NCBI RefSeq assembly: GCF_022761015.1
Contig: NZ_JAKWJQ010000001.1
Coordinates: 930,001-994,000, forward strand
Reading direction: 5' to 3'
Length of the DNA stretch: 64,000 nucleotides
Origin: Humibacter sp. RRB41
GTDB taxonomy: Bacteria; Actinomycetota; Actinomycetes; Actinomycetales; Microbacteriaceae
The position numbers and the translations under genes are program-made. Within the stretch, counting starts at the first letter, position 1. Each line of letters begins with the position of its first letter. Shown here piece by piece: positions 46,406 through 55,572 of this stretch. Below the pieces are notes generated by a model. That model was given only the letters and a program-made list of their open reading frames with translations. It was not told the origin of the DNA and ran no database searches.

Positions 46406-47142
46406 GCCACTACCTCGATCGCAAGTTGATCGAGAGCGGTCTTGACTTCGTCCGGTCCGTGCAGGCCGATGGAGGAGCTCGGAGTGGCGCCGGCTGAGAT
46501 CGCGACGGCAACCCTACCGACATCGCCCGCGTCGACGGTGCCTTCGGCATGCCGCGTGGAGACCGGTCCGAGGACCAAGGAGAACACGCGCCGCGATTCC
46601 GCAGCCTCGGCAGCGGCGACTCGCTGCATCATCAGCAGCGCCGCCTGCTCCATGCTCACAAGACCGCTGCCCGGAACCGGCCAGGTCGCAGAATCACCGA
46701 CGACGATCGTGTACGCGCCCTTGTCGCTCAGGCGCGGAAGTGCCGCACGCAGCACCGCCATGTGCGTGGTCGCGAGTTCGGTGAACGCAGCGTGCCAGTC
46801 TTCCTCGGTCACCTCCGCGAGCGTGCGTCCCTGCCACCAGCCCCCGATCGGCGCGACGACGGAATCGAGACCACCGCGGAAGTGCACGATCTGCTCGACA
46901 AGATCCTGCGCGCCGGCGAAGGAGGTGTAGTCGTGCACGATCAGGTGCAGACGCTCATCCGCGACCGCCCCCAGCAAGGTCCGGAACTCGATCGACCGCT
47001 CCTCTGACCGGGTGGGAACGATCACCTCTGCGCCGGCCGCGAGGAATGCTCGAACGACGCCTCCCCCGACTGCTCCTGTGCCGCCCGGCACCAGAACTCG
47101 GTGACCGATCAGTTCGGGTGTCGTCCAAGGGGTTTCACTCAT
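46402..47142 (-). CDS. atypical short-chain dehydrogenase/reductase
   Basis: This 246-residue Rossmann protein has the SDR cofactor loop VPGGTGAVGGGVVRAFLAAGAEV and the central VVAPIGGWWQGRT. The usual active-site YxxxK is absent: the segment that should read like YSASKAAL is VSMEQAAL. It may bind NAD(P) without classical reductase chemistry. It is divergent from a MarR gene, and the shared CGTTGT boxes suggest MarR control. Confidence 0.8.
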   Translation of the reverse strand: MSETPWTTPELIGHRVLVPGGTGAVGGGVVRAFLAAGAEVIVPTRSEERSIEFRTLLGAVADERLHLIVHDYTSFAGAQDLVEQIVHFRGGLDSVVAPIGGWWQGRTLAEVTEEDWHAAFTELATTHMAVLRAALPRLSDKGAYTIVVGDSATWPVPGSGLVSMEQAALLMMQRVAAAEAAESRRVFSLVLGPVSTRHAEGTVDAGDVGRVAVAISAGATPSSSIGLHGPDEVKTALDQLAIEVVA

Positions 47143-47168
47143 CGGGTCTCCAAACCTCGAATCCAATT

Positions 47169-47200
47169 CGTTGTATTAAACAACGTTGTCGACGACAACG
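47169..47200. promoter_or_regulatory. MarR operator between SDR and marR genes
   Basis: CGTTGTCG-A-CGACAACG (47184-47200) is a perfect 8-1-8 palindrome. It overlaps CGTTGT-ATTAA-ACAACG (47169-47185), and a third CGTTG/CAACG pair follows near 47212-47228. The repeated CGTTGT half-sites in the divergent space are the expected binding array of the adjacent MarR protein. Confidence 0.75.
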
Positions 47201-47230
47201 ATACATACATTCGTTGTTGATGGCAACGGT

Positions 47231-47236
47231 TATGAT
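47231..47236 (+). promoter_or_regulatory. -10 box of leaderless marR promoter
   Basis: TATGAT is followed by exactly six bases and the ATG at 47243, which fixes the start of the MarR gene. Confidence 0.55.
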
Positions 47237-47242
47237 GTCGGC

Positions 47243-47698
47243 ATGGCTGATGACGACGCGACCCAACCGCCGGCCCGATTGCGGTCGCTCGTGAGCTGGC
47301 AGGTGAACAAGGTCAACATCGCCGGAAGACGATCGACCGGAACACGGATGCCGGCGACCGGACGAGCGGACTTCGCCGTCTTGGCCGCGTTGGAGGAATA
47401 CGGCCCCATCAGCCAGGCAGACCTCGGCCGTCGACTCGGGCTGGATCGCAACCGCATCAACGGCATCGCGACGCGCCTCGACGACGCCGGGTGCATCATC
47501 CGGGCGACGGACCCTTCGGACCGCCGCCGCAACACGGTCTCGATCACGCCGAGCGGACGGCGCTACCTGGACGAGTTACAGGCCGCCACCGATGCCGCTC
47601 AAGCAGAACTCACCACGAATCTCTCCGCGGCGGAATCAGATCAGCTTCGGAGTCTGCTGGCGAAACTACTGGAAGCGCACCCCGGACTGCCCGGATAG
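47243..47698 (+). CDS. MarR-family regulator
   Basis: This 151-residue winged-helix regulator has the recognition region ISQADLGRRLGLDRNRINGIATRLDDAG and the wing RATDPSDRRRNTVSITPSGRRYL. The dimerisation helices are short. It is divergent from the atypical SDR and probably represses it and itself through the palindromes between the genes. The ligand is unknown. Confidence 0.87.
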   Translation: MADDDATQPPARLRSLVSWQVNKVNIAGRRSTGTRMPATGRADFAVLAALEEYGPISQADLGRRLGLDRNRINGIATRLDDAGCIIRATDPSDRRRNTVSITPSGRRYLDELQAATDAAQAELTTNLSAAESDQLRSLLAKLLEAHPGLPG

Positions 47699-47740
47699 CG
47701 AGCGGCACGGAGGCGCGTCGGAGCGGACGATTCCACCGCC

Positions 47741-48526
47741 TCACGGACGCCCGACAGCGAGCACGAGCGACCCCTCGAACTCAGGTGCGGCGCGTAGGGC
47801 ACCGTGGCGGGCATCCCACGAACCGTCGGCGAGGTCGGCGGAGAGCCGCTCGACGAAGCGTTGCTCGACGTCGTCGCCCACGAAACTCCACGCCGAGTTC
47901 GCCAGCCGCGCTCCAGGGTCGAGCAGCGCCTCTGGCCGCCCGTAGTAGGCCTCGCCGAAACCGTCGGTGCAGTCCAGCGGAATCGGAACCGGCAGCACGG
48001 ATGCCCGGGCCTCCCCACCCAGCGCGGCCAGCAGTCGCGCCATGCTCGGGTACCGGCCGCCTTCGGCTGCGAGAACCTCGGGTGCGTACTCGTTCAGCCA
48101 GAACCGCGTGAGCCGTGCAGGGTCAGCGGTGAGCACCACGATCGGTCCGCGCGTCACCCGTCGCACCTCGGCCAGCCCTGCCTCGAGGTCGGGCCACTGG
48201 TGCACGGTGAACGTCGCCAGCGCCGCATCGAACGCGCCGTCGTCGAACGGCAGGTGCTCGGCCACCGCGTCGATCGCAGGAGTCAGATCGGTGGGTCGCT
48301 GCGCGCGCATGGTGGCGGAGGGCTCCACCGCGGTGACGCTGAGATCGGTCGGTTCGTAGGAGCCCGCGCCGGCACCGACGTTCAGCAGGGTGCGGGCGTC
48401 GCCGATGGCATCCCTGATTCGGGCGGCGATGTGCGCATCGGGCCTGCGATATCTGGCGTAGTTCGCGCCGATCGTGCCGTAGTTCGCGTCGCCGGCGCTT
48501 CCGTCAGTGTGTCTCGAGGGGGTCAT
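47741..48526 (-). CDS. class I SAM-dependent methyltransferase
   Basis: This 261-residue protein has the UbiE-type pattern: TLLNVGAGAGSYEP (motif I), VTAVEPS, AEHLPFDDGAFDAALATFTVHQW and a late insertion with RFWLNEYAPEVLAAEGGRYP. It is a cytoplasmic small-molecule methyltransferase of unknown substrate. The ATG at 48526 starts just before the domain; the longer frame to 48757 runs through a hairpin repeat and is rejected. Confidence 0.82.
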   Translation of the reverse strand: MTPSRHTDGSAGDANYGTIGANYARYRRPDAHIAARIRDAIGDARTLLNVGAGAGSYEPTDLSVTAVEPSATMRAQRPTDLTPAIDAVAEHLPFDDGAFDAALATFTVHQWPDLEAGLAEVRRVTRGPIVVLTADPARLTRFWLNEYAPEVLAAEGGRYPSMARLLAALGGEARASVLPVPIPLDCTDGFGEAYYGRPEALLDPGARLANSAWSFVGDDVEQRFVERLSADLADGSWDARHGALRAAPEFEGSLVLAVGRP

Positions 48527-48570
48527 GCCACCATTCTTTCGCGACGGGTGGCGCGATCGGCGTGCCGGGT

Positions 48571-48638
48571 TTCGGAGATCCGCGGCGGATGCCCGCGTGT
48601 CGGCCCCGATCGGCGGCGCGTCGTCACGGATCTCCGAA
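48571..48638. repeat. palindromic repeat, copy 3
   Basis: Perfect 12-bp arms TTCGGAGATCCG (48571-48582) and its complement (48627-48638) enclose 44 bases. The interior begins GATCCGCGGC and contains CCCGCGTGTC, like the core of the repeats at 31495 and 32677, although the outer arms differ. It lies in the divergent space between the methyltransferase and pcrA, so it is not a terminator. Confidence 0.7.
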
Positions 48639-48759
48639 TTCGAGCACACCGCTCGAGTGCGGGAGCGTGCCCGAGAAACAGGGGAGGCGCGGGGGAGCTG
48701 CGCCGGAGTCGACGCGCGCGCCCGCGCGGTCGGTGGTCGACCGTAGACTTGTGACACCC

Positions 48760-51249
48760 ATGACGACGCCTCTCGAATCCGATGTCACGCGCGAGCCGGA
48801 CGCCTTTCGGGCATCCGCTCCGATCATCCTCGACGGTGTCGATGTCGGTGCGGACGAACGCTCGTTCCATCCGCACTTCGGCGGCGACAGCCTGCTCGAC
48901 GGCCTGAATCCGCAGCAGAAAGAAGCTGTGGAATTCCGCGGGCAGGCGCTGCTCATCGTCGCCGGTGCCGGGTCGGGCAAGACCCGCGTGCTCACGCACC
49001 GCATCGCGAGCCTGCTGGCGAACCGCGAGGCGTGGCCGAGCCAGATCCTCGCGATCACGTTCACCAACAAGGCTGCCGCCGAGATGCGGGAGCGCGTCGA
49101 GGCCCTCGTCGGTGAGAGCGCGCAGGGCATGTGGATCTCCACGTTCCACAGCGCGTGCGTGCGCATTCTGCGCCGCGAGGCTGAGCACTTCGGCTACAAC
49201 CGCAGCTTCACGATCTACGACGCGGGCGACTCGAAGGCGCTCCTGAAGCGCATCATCAAGGAGCTCGAGGCCGACACGTTCGGCTTCACTCCCGGCAGCG
49301 CCGCAGCGCGCATCTCCAACCTGAAGAACGATCTCTCCGACGTGGACTCGTTCGCCCGCTCGGCGAACCGATCCGACCCGAAGGAGGCGATGTTCCTGGA
49401 GATCTTCCGGCAGTACAGCCGGGAGCTGGAGCGTGCCAACGCCTTCGACTTCGACGACCTGATCAGCCAGACCGTCTACCTGTTCCGTGCGTTCCCGCAT
49501 GTGGCGGCGCTGTACCAGCGACGATTCAGGCACATCCTGGTCGACGAGTATCAGGACACCAATCACGCGCAGTACGAGCTGATCCACGCGCTCACGCAGC
49601 CGATCGAACCCGAGGAGGTCGCCGAGCTCGAGGCGCGGGACTTCACGATGCGCGGGCTGGTGGATGCCACCGGCCGCGTTCCTGGTGCATCTCTCACGGT
49701 GGTGGGCGACTCCGATCAGTCGATCTACGCGTTCCGCGGGGCGGACATCCGCAACATCTCGGAGTTCGAACGCGACTTCCCCGGCGCGAAGGTCGTGCTG
49801 CTCGAGCAGAACTATCGCTCCACCCAGAACATCCTGTCGGCCGCCAACTCGGTCATCTCGAACAACTTCGACCGCAAAGACAAGAAGCTGTGGTCGTCGG
49901 GCGGCGACGGCGAGAAGATCATCGGCTACACCGGATACTCCGGCCACGACGAGGCCCAGTTCGTGGCAGACGAGATCGAGAAGCTGCACACCGACGGCAT
50001 GCCGTACAACGAGATCGCCGTCTTCTACCGCACCAACTCTCAGACGCGTGCTCTCGAGGAGATCTTCATCCGGTCGGCGCTGCCGTACCGCATCATGGGC
50101 GGTACCAAGTTCTACGAGCGTGCCGAGATCAAGGATGCGATGGGCTACCTCATCGCGGTCGCTAATCCGTCCGACGAGATGGCACTGAGGCGCATCCTGA
50201 ACACGCCTAAACGTGGAATCGGGCCTGCCACGGTCACCCAGTTGGCCGGCTATGCCGAGGCGAACGGGCTCGACTTCAGGCAGGCGATGCGCGACGCGGC
50301 ATCCCTCGGACTCGGGCCCAAGGTGACGAAGGCGATCGTCGACCTCGCCCGGCTGCTCGATGAGGGCTCGGGCATGGTCGACCCGGAGAACCCGGCAGGA
50401 GCCGCGAAGGTGAGCGACGTTCTCGTGCACCTGCTGAAGGGTTCGGGGCTGGTGGACTCGCTGCGCGCGAGCCGCGACCCGCAGAACGAGGCGCGGGCGG
50501 AGAACGTCGAAGAACTCGTCGCCGTGACGAAGGAGTTCGAGCGCAACAACCCGGGGGGCGGACTGATCGAATTCCTCACAGAGGTCTCACTGGTCGCCGC
50601 GGCCGACGAGATCGACGACGCGAGCGGAACAGTCTCGCTCATGACGCTGCACACGGCGAAGGGCCTGGAGTACGACGCCGTGTTCATCACCGGCGTCGAG
50701 GAAGACCTGCTCCCGCACCGCATGTCGGCGAACGAGCCGGGCGGGCCGTCCGAGGAACGCCGACTGTTCTATGTGGGCATCACCCGCGCCCGCAAGCGGC
50801 TCTACCTGTCGCTCGCGATGACCAGGGCCCAATACGGCGAGGTCGCGGTCGCGATGCCGAGTCGATACCTGCAAGAGATCCCCGGCGAGCTGATCGAGTG
50901 GAAGCAGTCGCCGGGCTTCGCCAACTCTCGCGGAGGAACGCAGTCGCGTGCGCTGAATGCACGCCGCCCGGAGCGCGGTCCCGATCGTGGACTCTCCGGG
51001 GCGGGTGGAACGTTCGGCGCGAAGCCGCAGATTCCGGCCAGCGCATGGCCGAACCGCGTGACGGCGCAGGTGCGCGACAACGGGGACCTCACGCTCGAGC
51101 CGGGCGATCGCATCCGTCACGTCGACTTCGGCGAGGGGCGTGTCACCGCAGTGACGGGCGAAGGCACGAAGCGGGTCGCTCACGTGCAGTTCGACACGTC
51201 GGGTGCGAAGAAGCTACTGATCAAGATCGCCCCCATCGAGAAACTGTGA
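48760..51249 (+). CDS. pcrA: ATP-dependent DNA helicase PcrA/UvrD
   Basis: This 829-residue superfamily 1A helicase has Walker A AGAGSGKT (68-75), ITFTNKAAAEMRERV, the DEYQDTNHAQY box, VVGDSDQSIYAFRGAD, QNYRSTQNIL and TLHTAKGLEYDAVF. The C-terminal Tudor-like segment GDRIRHVDFGEGRVTAV is present. It unwinds DNA in repair and plasmid/fork processing. A TAGACT box at 48744-48749 is close to the ATG, so the leader is very short. It overlaps murQ by GTGA. Confidence 0.96.
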   Translation: MTTPLESDVTREPDAFRASAPIILDGVDVGADERSFHPHFGGDSLLDGLNPQQKEAVEFRGQALLIVAGAGSGKTRVLTHRIASLLANREAWPSQILAITFTNKAAAEMRERVEALVGESAQGMWISTFHSACVRILRREAEHFGYNRSFTIYDAGDSKALLKRIIKELEADTFGFTPGSAAARISNLKNDLSDVDSFARSANRSDPKEAMFLEIFRQYSRELERANAFDFDDLISQTVYLFRAFPHVAALYQRRFRHILVDEYQDTNHAQYELIHALTQPIEPEEVAELEARDFTMRGLVDATGRVPGASLTVVGDSDQSIYAFRGADIRNISEFERDFPGAKVVLLEQNYRSTQNILSAANSVISNNFDRKDKKLWSSGGDGEKIIGYTGYSGHDEAQFVADEIEKLHTDGMPYNEIAVFYRTNSQTRALEEIFIRSALPYRIMGGTKFYERAEIKDAMGYLIAVANPSDEMALRRILNTPKRGIGPATVTQLAGYAEANGLDFRQAMRDAASLGLGPKVTKAIVDLARLLDEGSGMVDPENPAGAAKVSDVLVHLLKGSGLVDSLRASRDPQNEARAENVEELVAVTKEFERNNPGGGLIEFLTEVSLVAAADEIDDASGTVSLMTLHTAKGLEYDAVFITGVEEDLLPHRMSANEPGGPSEERRLFYVGITRARKRLYLSLAMTRAQYGEVAVAMPSRYLQEIPGELIEWKQSPGFANSRGGTQSRALNARRPERGPDRGLSGAGGTFGAKPQIPASAWPNRVTAQVRDNGDLTLEPGDRIRHVDFGEGRVTAVTGEGTKRVAHVQFDTSGAKKLLIKIAPIEKL

Positions 51250-52220
51250 GCATGAACGACGATCGCTCCGAACTCCGCGACAGCCTCGACGCCTTCTCCA
51301 CCGAGGGCGTGAACCCCGCGACGCACGGCCTCGATCTGCTGCCGCTGTCGGAGCAGATCGCGCTGATGAACGCGGAGAACGCGAAGGTGTCAGAGGCGGT
51401 GGCGGCATCCGCGCCCGAGATCGAACGGGCGATCGCGCTCGTCGTCGACGGGATGCGCGCCGGCGGCCGGCTGATCTACGTCGGCGCCGGTACACCCGGC
51501 CGGCTCGGCGTGCTCGACGCCAGTGAGATCCCGCCGACGTACGGTATGGACCCCTCCCGCGTGATCGGCGTGATCTCCGGTGGCGACACCGCGATCCGCA
51601 CGGCGGTCGAGAACGCGGAGGACGACGACGTCGCCGGCGCCACTGCGATGGACGAGCACGGCGTCGGCGAGCACGACACCGTGGTCGGCATCTCAGCCTC
51701 TGGTCGCACGCCGTACGTGCTCGGCGCCCTGCGCAGGGCGCGCGACCGCGGAGCGGCCACCGTCGGGTTCGCGTGCAACGCAGGGTCCGCCATCGGCGAA
51801 GCGTCCGACGTGGCGATCGAGACCGTCGTCGGCCCGGAGTTCGTCACCGGTTCGACGCGGCTCAAGGCGGGCACGGCGCAGAAGCTCGTGCTCAACATGA
51901 TCTCGACGCTCACGATGGTGCGGCTCGGCAAGGTCTACGACAACCTCATGGTCGACGTGCGGGCCACGAACGAGAAGCTTCGGGCGCGGTCGGAGCGCAT
52001 CGTGATGCAGGCGACCGGGACGGATGCCGCGACCGCGGCCGCCGCGCTGGCCGCGGTGGGCGGGTGGGTGAAGGCGGCGATCCTCGTCGTGGTCACGGGG
52101 CTCGGGGGCGAGGCCGCGGTGGGCGTCCTGAACGACCACGATGGGATGCTGCGCGACGCGATCGCCGCCGCGTCACCGGCCGCGGCTCACTCTTCCGAGG
52201 CGGCATCCGAGTCGGACTGA
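51246..52220 (+). CDS. murQ: N-acetylmuramic acid 6-phosphate etherase
   Basis: This 324-residue SIS-domain enzyme splits MurNAc-6-phosphate to GlcNAc-6-phosphate and lactate during wall recycling. The family signature GGRLIYVGAGTPGRLGVLDASEIPPTYG, the loop ISASGRTPYVLGAL and GSTRLKAGTAQKLVLNM are present. The GTG at 51246 overlaps the pcrA stop; ATG at 51252 is the alternative. The transporter and kinase usually paired with it are absent. The 3' end overlaps the convergent SnoaL-like gene by 34 bp. Confidence 0.93.
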   Translation: MSMNDDRSELRDSLDAFSTEGVNPATHGLDLLPLSEQIALMNAENAKVSEAVAASAPEIERAIALVVDGMRAGGRLIYVGAGTPGRLGVLDASEIPPTYGMDPSRVIGVISGGDTAIRTAVENAEDDDVAGATAMDEHGVGEHDTVVGISASGRTPYVLGALRRARDRGAATVGFACNAGSAIGEASDVAIETVVGPEFVTGSTRLKAGTAQKLVLNMISTLTMVRLGKVYDNLMVDVRATNEKLRARSERIVMQATGTDAATAAAALAAVGGWVKAAILVVVTGLGGEAAVGVLNDHDGMLRDAIAAASPAAAHSSEAASESD

Positions 52221-52558
52221 TCCATCCACCACTCGGTGAACGCGACCGCCCGGCCATCGGGCGCGAAGTCGATCACCCAGAGGTTGCTGAACGTGGCGCG
52301 TTCGTAGACCGTGACGCCCTGCACGAAGGCGCGATCTCCGTCTTCGCCGATCTGCTCCCATGTGAAGCTCGTGTCGCCCGGCTCGTCCTTGCGTTCCAGC
52401 CACTTCGTCACGATGTCGTCTGGCCCGCGCCACGGCTCGCGGAACGGGGCGGTGAGATACGTGGCGTCGTCCGTGAAGAGGGCCCGGATGTCGGCCGGCT
52501 CGTTCGAATTCCACGCGGTGACGTAGCCATCGATCCACCGCTGCACTCGTTCGCTCAT
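52187..52558 (-). CDS. nuclear transport factor 2-like (SnoaL-like) protein
   Basis: This 123-residue protein has the cone-shaped NTF2-like fold pattern: VQRWIDGYVTAWNSNEPADIRALFTDDATYLTAPFREPWRGPDDI, then FAPDGRAVAFTEWWM. The family includes small hydrolases, isomerases and binding proteins; no activity can be assigned. The ATG at 52558 starts the domain. Confidence 0.82.
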   Translation of the reverse strand: MSERVQRWIDGYVTAWNSNEPADIRALFTDDATYLTAPFREPWRGPDDIVTKWLERKDEPGDTSFTWEQIGEDGDRAFVQGVTVYERATFSNLWVIDFAPDGRAVAFTEWWMDQSDSDAASEE

Positions 52559-52657
52559 GGCAACGGTGTAGCACGGGCCGCCGACCGCGCCATGCCGGAT
52601 ACCGGCATTCGCGGCACGCCTCAGTCGAATGTCGCACCCCCGTCGCACCATGGAGAC

Positions 52658-52867
52658 ATGACCCGAGACGAGCAGTTCATCATCGAGAACGCGGATGCCG
52701 ACGACGACCTCGACGCTCTGCTCGCCACCCATCGTTGCGCCGATTGTGCAGAGCCCGCCTTCCTCCAGTTCGACGACGAGGGCGAATCGGTATGGCTGTG
52801 CGCCGAGTGCGCCGGCGAGCTCGAGAACGAGGCGGCATCCGTCGTCGCGACCTCGCGCGCGGCGTGA
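52658..52867 (+). CDS. small zinc-ribbon-like protein
   Basis: This 69-residue acidic protein has two CxxC pairs (Cys27/Cys30 and Cys48/Cys51), a probable zinc ribbon, framed by Asp/Glu-rich segments. A GGAGA RBS lies just before the ATG. I do not recognise a family. It is divergent from the SnoaL-like gene. Confidence 0.7.
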   Translation: MTRDEQFIIENADADDDLDALLATHRCADCAEPAFLQFDDEGESVWLCAECAGELENEAASVVATSRAA

Positions 52868-52904
52868 TGGCACCGTCCTGTGACGGTCTCGTGTGCGGGC
52901 GGTC

Positions 52905-53297
52905 CTAACCCTCGAGCGTGTTCGTGAGCACGCCCGCGCCGGTCAGCGCGGCATAGACGGCCCCTGCGGTCTCGGCGAACGCCCTGTCGATCTTGCTCAG
53001 GCCCCAGACGCCGCCTTTGAAGAATCCGACGGCGACGTTCTTGTCCAGCCTGGCCACGAGTTGCCCCTGGTCGTCGACGAAGAACTGCACGCCGAACGTG
53101 ACCTGGAAGTCGTCGCCAGCGAGCGCGCCGACGAATACCGTCGTCGTCAGGTTCCCGCGCTTGGCCAGCCAGTTGTTGTCGGGCTGCACTTCGACGGTGA
53201 AGCCTTGGGAGTTCAGTGCGCCCGCGATCAGATGCTTCGCTGCCTCGTGGTCGCCGGCGATGAAACAGTCGTAAGAGGAGGACACGCCCGACAGCAT
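52905..53297 (-). CDS. hypothetical protein
   Basis: This 130-residue protein has a pattern of alternating strands (NNWLAKRGNLTTTVFVGALAGDDFQVTFGVQFFVDDQGQLVARLDK) and a C-terminal Ala-rich helix. It lacks a signal peptide or clear membrane segment. I do not recognise the family. It lies 19 bp downstream of the DUF2236 gene on the same strand, so the two may be cotranscribed. Confidence 0.65.
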   Translation of the reverse strand: MLSGVSSSYDCFIAGDHEAAKHLIAGALNSQGFTVEVQPDNNWLAKRGNLTTTVFVGALAGDDFQVTFGVQFFVDDQGQLVARLDKNVAVGFFKGGVWGLSKIDRAFAETAGAVYAALTGAGVLTNTLEG

Positions 53298-53316
53298 ATT
53301 GGAGCCGGGCGACGCG

Positions 53317-54156
53317 CTATGACACGGAGGTCGCGCGCAGCCGCCGCAGCAGCCGATCGCGCACCAGATGACGCACGCGCAGGGGCAAGCGCGGGTAGAT
53401 CGCGGCGGTGAGCGACATCATCCGCTCGTACCTGAGTCGGTTGCGTTCACTCAGCCGCAGCCCGAATGCTGCGCGCACCGGCTCGGGCAGCAGCGCGACG
53501 GTCGCGAGCCGTGCCCATGGCATGGCCACACGCATCCACACCGGTGCGGAACGCGCGCTCAACAGCTCGCGCGCGACGACTCTGGCCTGCTGCGTCACGC
53601 GCAGCGCGGCGACGGCGCCGTCCCAGTACGCGGAGAAGGCGGCGCGATCGGCCGGCCAGGCATTCTGTGGCAGCTGCAGCGAGGTGCCGATTGCCGCGAA
53701 CTCCCGGTAGAAACGGTCGGCGGATGCCGCATCGAGCGGTCCAAAGACCCGCTCGTGCACGCGCGAAGCCGTCCAGTACAGGGTGGCGGTGACCCAGAGC
53801 TGCAGGTCGGCGTCGAACGCGGAGTAGCCCGGGGAGGCATCCGTCGCGTCGCCGCGCACCGGGGCGTGAGCGCGACCGATGGAGCGGTGCACGGCACGGA
53901 TGTCTGCCGCATCGCCGCACGCCACCGCCGTCACATACGTGAGCGTGTTCACCAGCCGGTCGTAGGGCCTTGCGGCGAAGTCGCTGTGGTCCGCGACGCC
54001 GCGGCCTACGGAAGGCTCTGCGAGCTGCAGCAGGATCGCGCACCCGCCGCCGATCGGCATGATCCACTCGCCGCCGATGTCGGCGAGCCCGAGCGGCTGC
54101 GAGATGCGCCGCGAGGTGCGCCTCAGAGTGCGCCTCAGAGTGCGCTGCAGAATCAT
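53317..54156 (-). CDS. oxygenase MpaB/DUF2236 family protein
   Basis: This 279-residue all-helical protein has IGGGCAILLQLAEPSVGRGVADHSDF, the DAADIRAVHRSIGRAHAPVRG segment and ADLQLWVTATLYWTASRVHERVFG, which match the MpaB/latex-clearing-type DUF2236 family. Members bind haem b and oxidise lipids or polyisoprenes; the substrate here is unknown. The N-terminus contains a 12-bp tandem repeat (54116-54145) encoding RTLR units. Confidence 0.8.
   Translation of the reverse strand: MILQRTLRRTLRRTSRRISQPLGLADIGGEWIMPIGGGCAILLQLAEPSVGRGVADHSDFAARPYDRLVNTLTYVTAVACGDAADIRAVHRSIGRAHAPVRGDATDASPGYSAFDADLQLWVTATLYWTASRVHERVFGPLDAASADRFYREFAAIGTSLQLPQNAWPADRAAFSAYWDGAVAALRVTQQARVVARELLSARSAPVWMRVAMPWARLATVALLPEPVRAAFGLRLSERNRLRYERMMSLTAAIYPRLPLRVRHLVRDRLLRRLRATSVS
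54116..54145 (-). repeat. 12-bp tandem repeat in the DUF2236 gene
   Basis: GTGCGCCTCAGA occurs 2.5 times in a row and encodes repeated Arg-Thr-Leu-Arg near the N-terminus, before the conserved domain. Copy-number change would keep the frame. Confidence 0.75.
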
Positions 54157-54254
54157 GTGGTCACGGTAGCCGCCGAGGCTGGAGGGACGCGAGGCCCAAG
54201 ACGTGAGCCGGCCACGGGTCCGCCGGCATGGAGAGAGCGGCCATGCCGCTCGGG

Positions 54255-54391
54255 TAGGCTGTCGCTGGCAATTTATCTCGGCGTCGAGCTATCTGACTGA
54301 TGTGTTCAACCGCACGGTTTTGGTAAGCACAGTGCCCTCAGCCGTCTTGCACGCACCGACTGCCATTCACCCGCACACGGATTGGGAAGCA
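54255..54391 (+). promoter_or_regulatory. sucC promoter and long leader
   Basis: TAGGCT (54255-54260) resembles the -10 boxes used elsewhere in the window. If used, the transcript would have a 5' leader of about 125 bases before the sucC GTG, unlike the leaderless genes nearby. I see no known riboswitch in it. Confidence 0.35.
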
Positions 54392-55555
54392 GTGGATCTT
54401 TACGAGTACCAGGCACGAGACCTGTTCGAAAAATACGGGGTCCCGGTGCTGCCGGGGATCGTCGCAGACACCGTCGAGGAGGTGCGCGCGGCATCCGAGA
54501 AGCTCGGCGGCGTGACCGTTGTCAAGGCCCAGGTGAAGGTCGGCGGGCGCGGCAAGGCCGGTGGAGTCAAGGTCGCCAAGACGCCGGATGACGCCGAAGA
54601 GGCCGCGAAGGCCATCCTCGGCCTCGACATTAAGGGGCACGTCGTGCGCCGCGTGATGGTTGCAGGCGGTGCGAACATCGCGCGCGAGTTCTACTTCTCC
54701 GTTCTGCTCGACAGGGCCAACCGCTCCTACCTGTCGCTGGCCAGCGTCGAGGGCGGCATGGAGATCGAGCAGCTCGCGGTCGAGAAGCCCGAGGCGCTCG
54801 CACGCATCGAGGTCGACCCGCTCGACGGGATCGACGAGTCGAAGGCCAAGCAGATCGCGAAGGCGGCCGGGTTCCCGGACGATCTGATCGAGAAGGTCGC
54901 CCCCGTGCTGGTCAGGCTCTACGACGTGTACAAGGGAGAGGACGCGACCCTCGTCGAGGTGAACCCGCTGGTGCTCACCGGTGAGGGCGAGATCGTCGCC
55001 CTCGATGGCAAGGTGTCCCTGGACGAGAACGCCGGCTTCCGCCACCCCGACCACGAGGCGCTCGAAGATAAGGCCGCGGCCGACCCGCTGGAGGCCAAGG
55101 CCAAGGAGAACGACCTCAACTACGTCAAGCTCGACGGGCAGGTCGGCATCATCGGCAACGGTGCTGGCCTTGTGATGTCGACACTGGATGTCGTCGCCTA
55201 CGCGGGCGAGAACCACGGCGGCGTGAAGCCGGCGAACTTCCTCGACATCGGAGGCGGGGCATCCGCGTCGGTCATGGCCGCCGGCCTGGACGTCATCCTG
55301 AACGACCCGCAGGTCAAGAGCGTGTTCGTCAACGTGTTCGGCGGCATCACCGCCTGCGACGCGGTTGCCAACGGCATCGTCGGCGCGCTGGACATTTTGG
55401 GCGCCGAGGCGTCGAAGCCGCTCGTCGTACGACTGGACGGCAACAACGTGGTCGAGGGTCGTCGCATCCTCACCGACTACAACCACCCGCTCGTCACGCT
55501 CGCCGAGACGATGGACCAGGGCGCCGACAAGGCCGCCGAGCTGGCATCGAAGTAA
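54392..55555 (+). CDS. sucC: succinyl-CoA synthetase subunit beta
   Basis: This 387-residue ATP-grasp subunit makes succinate and ATP from succinyl-CoA in the citric acid cycle. It begins [22 protein letters not shown] and has [16 protein letters not shown] and [17 protein letters not shown]. The GTG at 54392 is chosen for the conserved N-terminus; the upstream part of the frame is leader. sucD follows 17 bp later. It also handles succinyl-CoA from the phenylacetate pathway. Confidence 0.96.
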   Translation: MDLYEYQARDLFEKYGVPVLPGIVADTVEEVRAASEKLGGVTVVKAQVKVGGRGKAGGVKVAKTPDDAEEAAKAILGLDIKGHVVRRVMVAGGANIAREFYFSVLLDRANRSYLSLASVEGGMEIEQLAVEKPEALARIEVDPLDGIDESKAKQIAKAAGFPDDLIEKVAPVLVRLYDVYKGEDATLVEVNPLVLTGEGEIVALDGKVSLDENAGFRHPDHEALEDKAAADPLEAKAKENDLNYVKLDGQVGIIGNGAGLVMSTLDVVAYAGENHGGVKPANFLDIGGGASASVMAAGLDVILNDPQVKSVFVNVFGGITACDAVANGIVGALDILGAEASKPLVVRLDGNNVVEGRRILTDYNHPLVTLAETMDQGADKAAELASK

Positions 55556-55572
55556 GGATCCGGTAGAAACTC

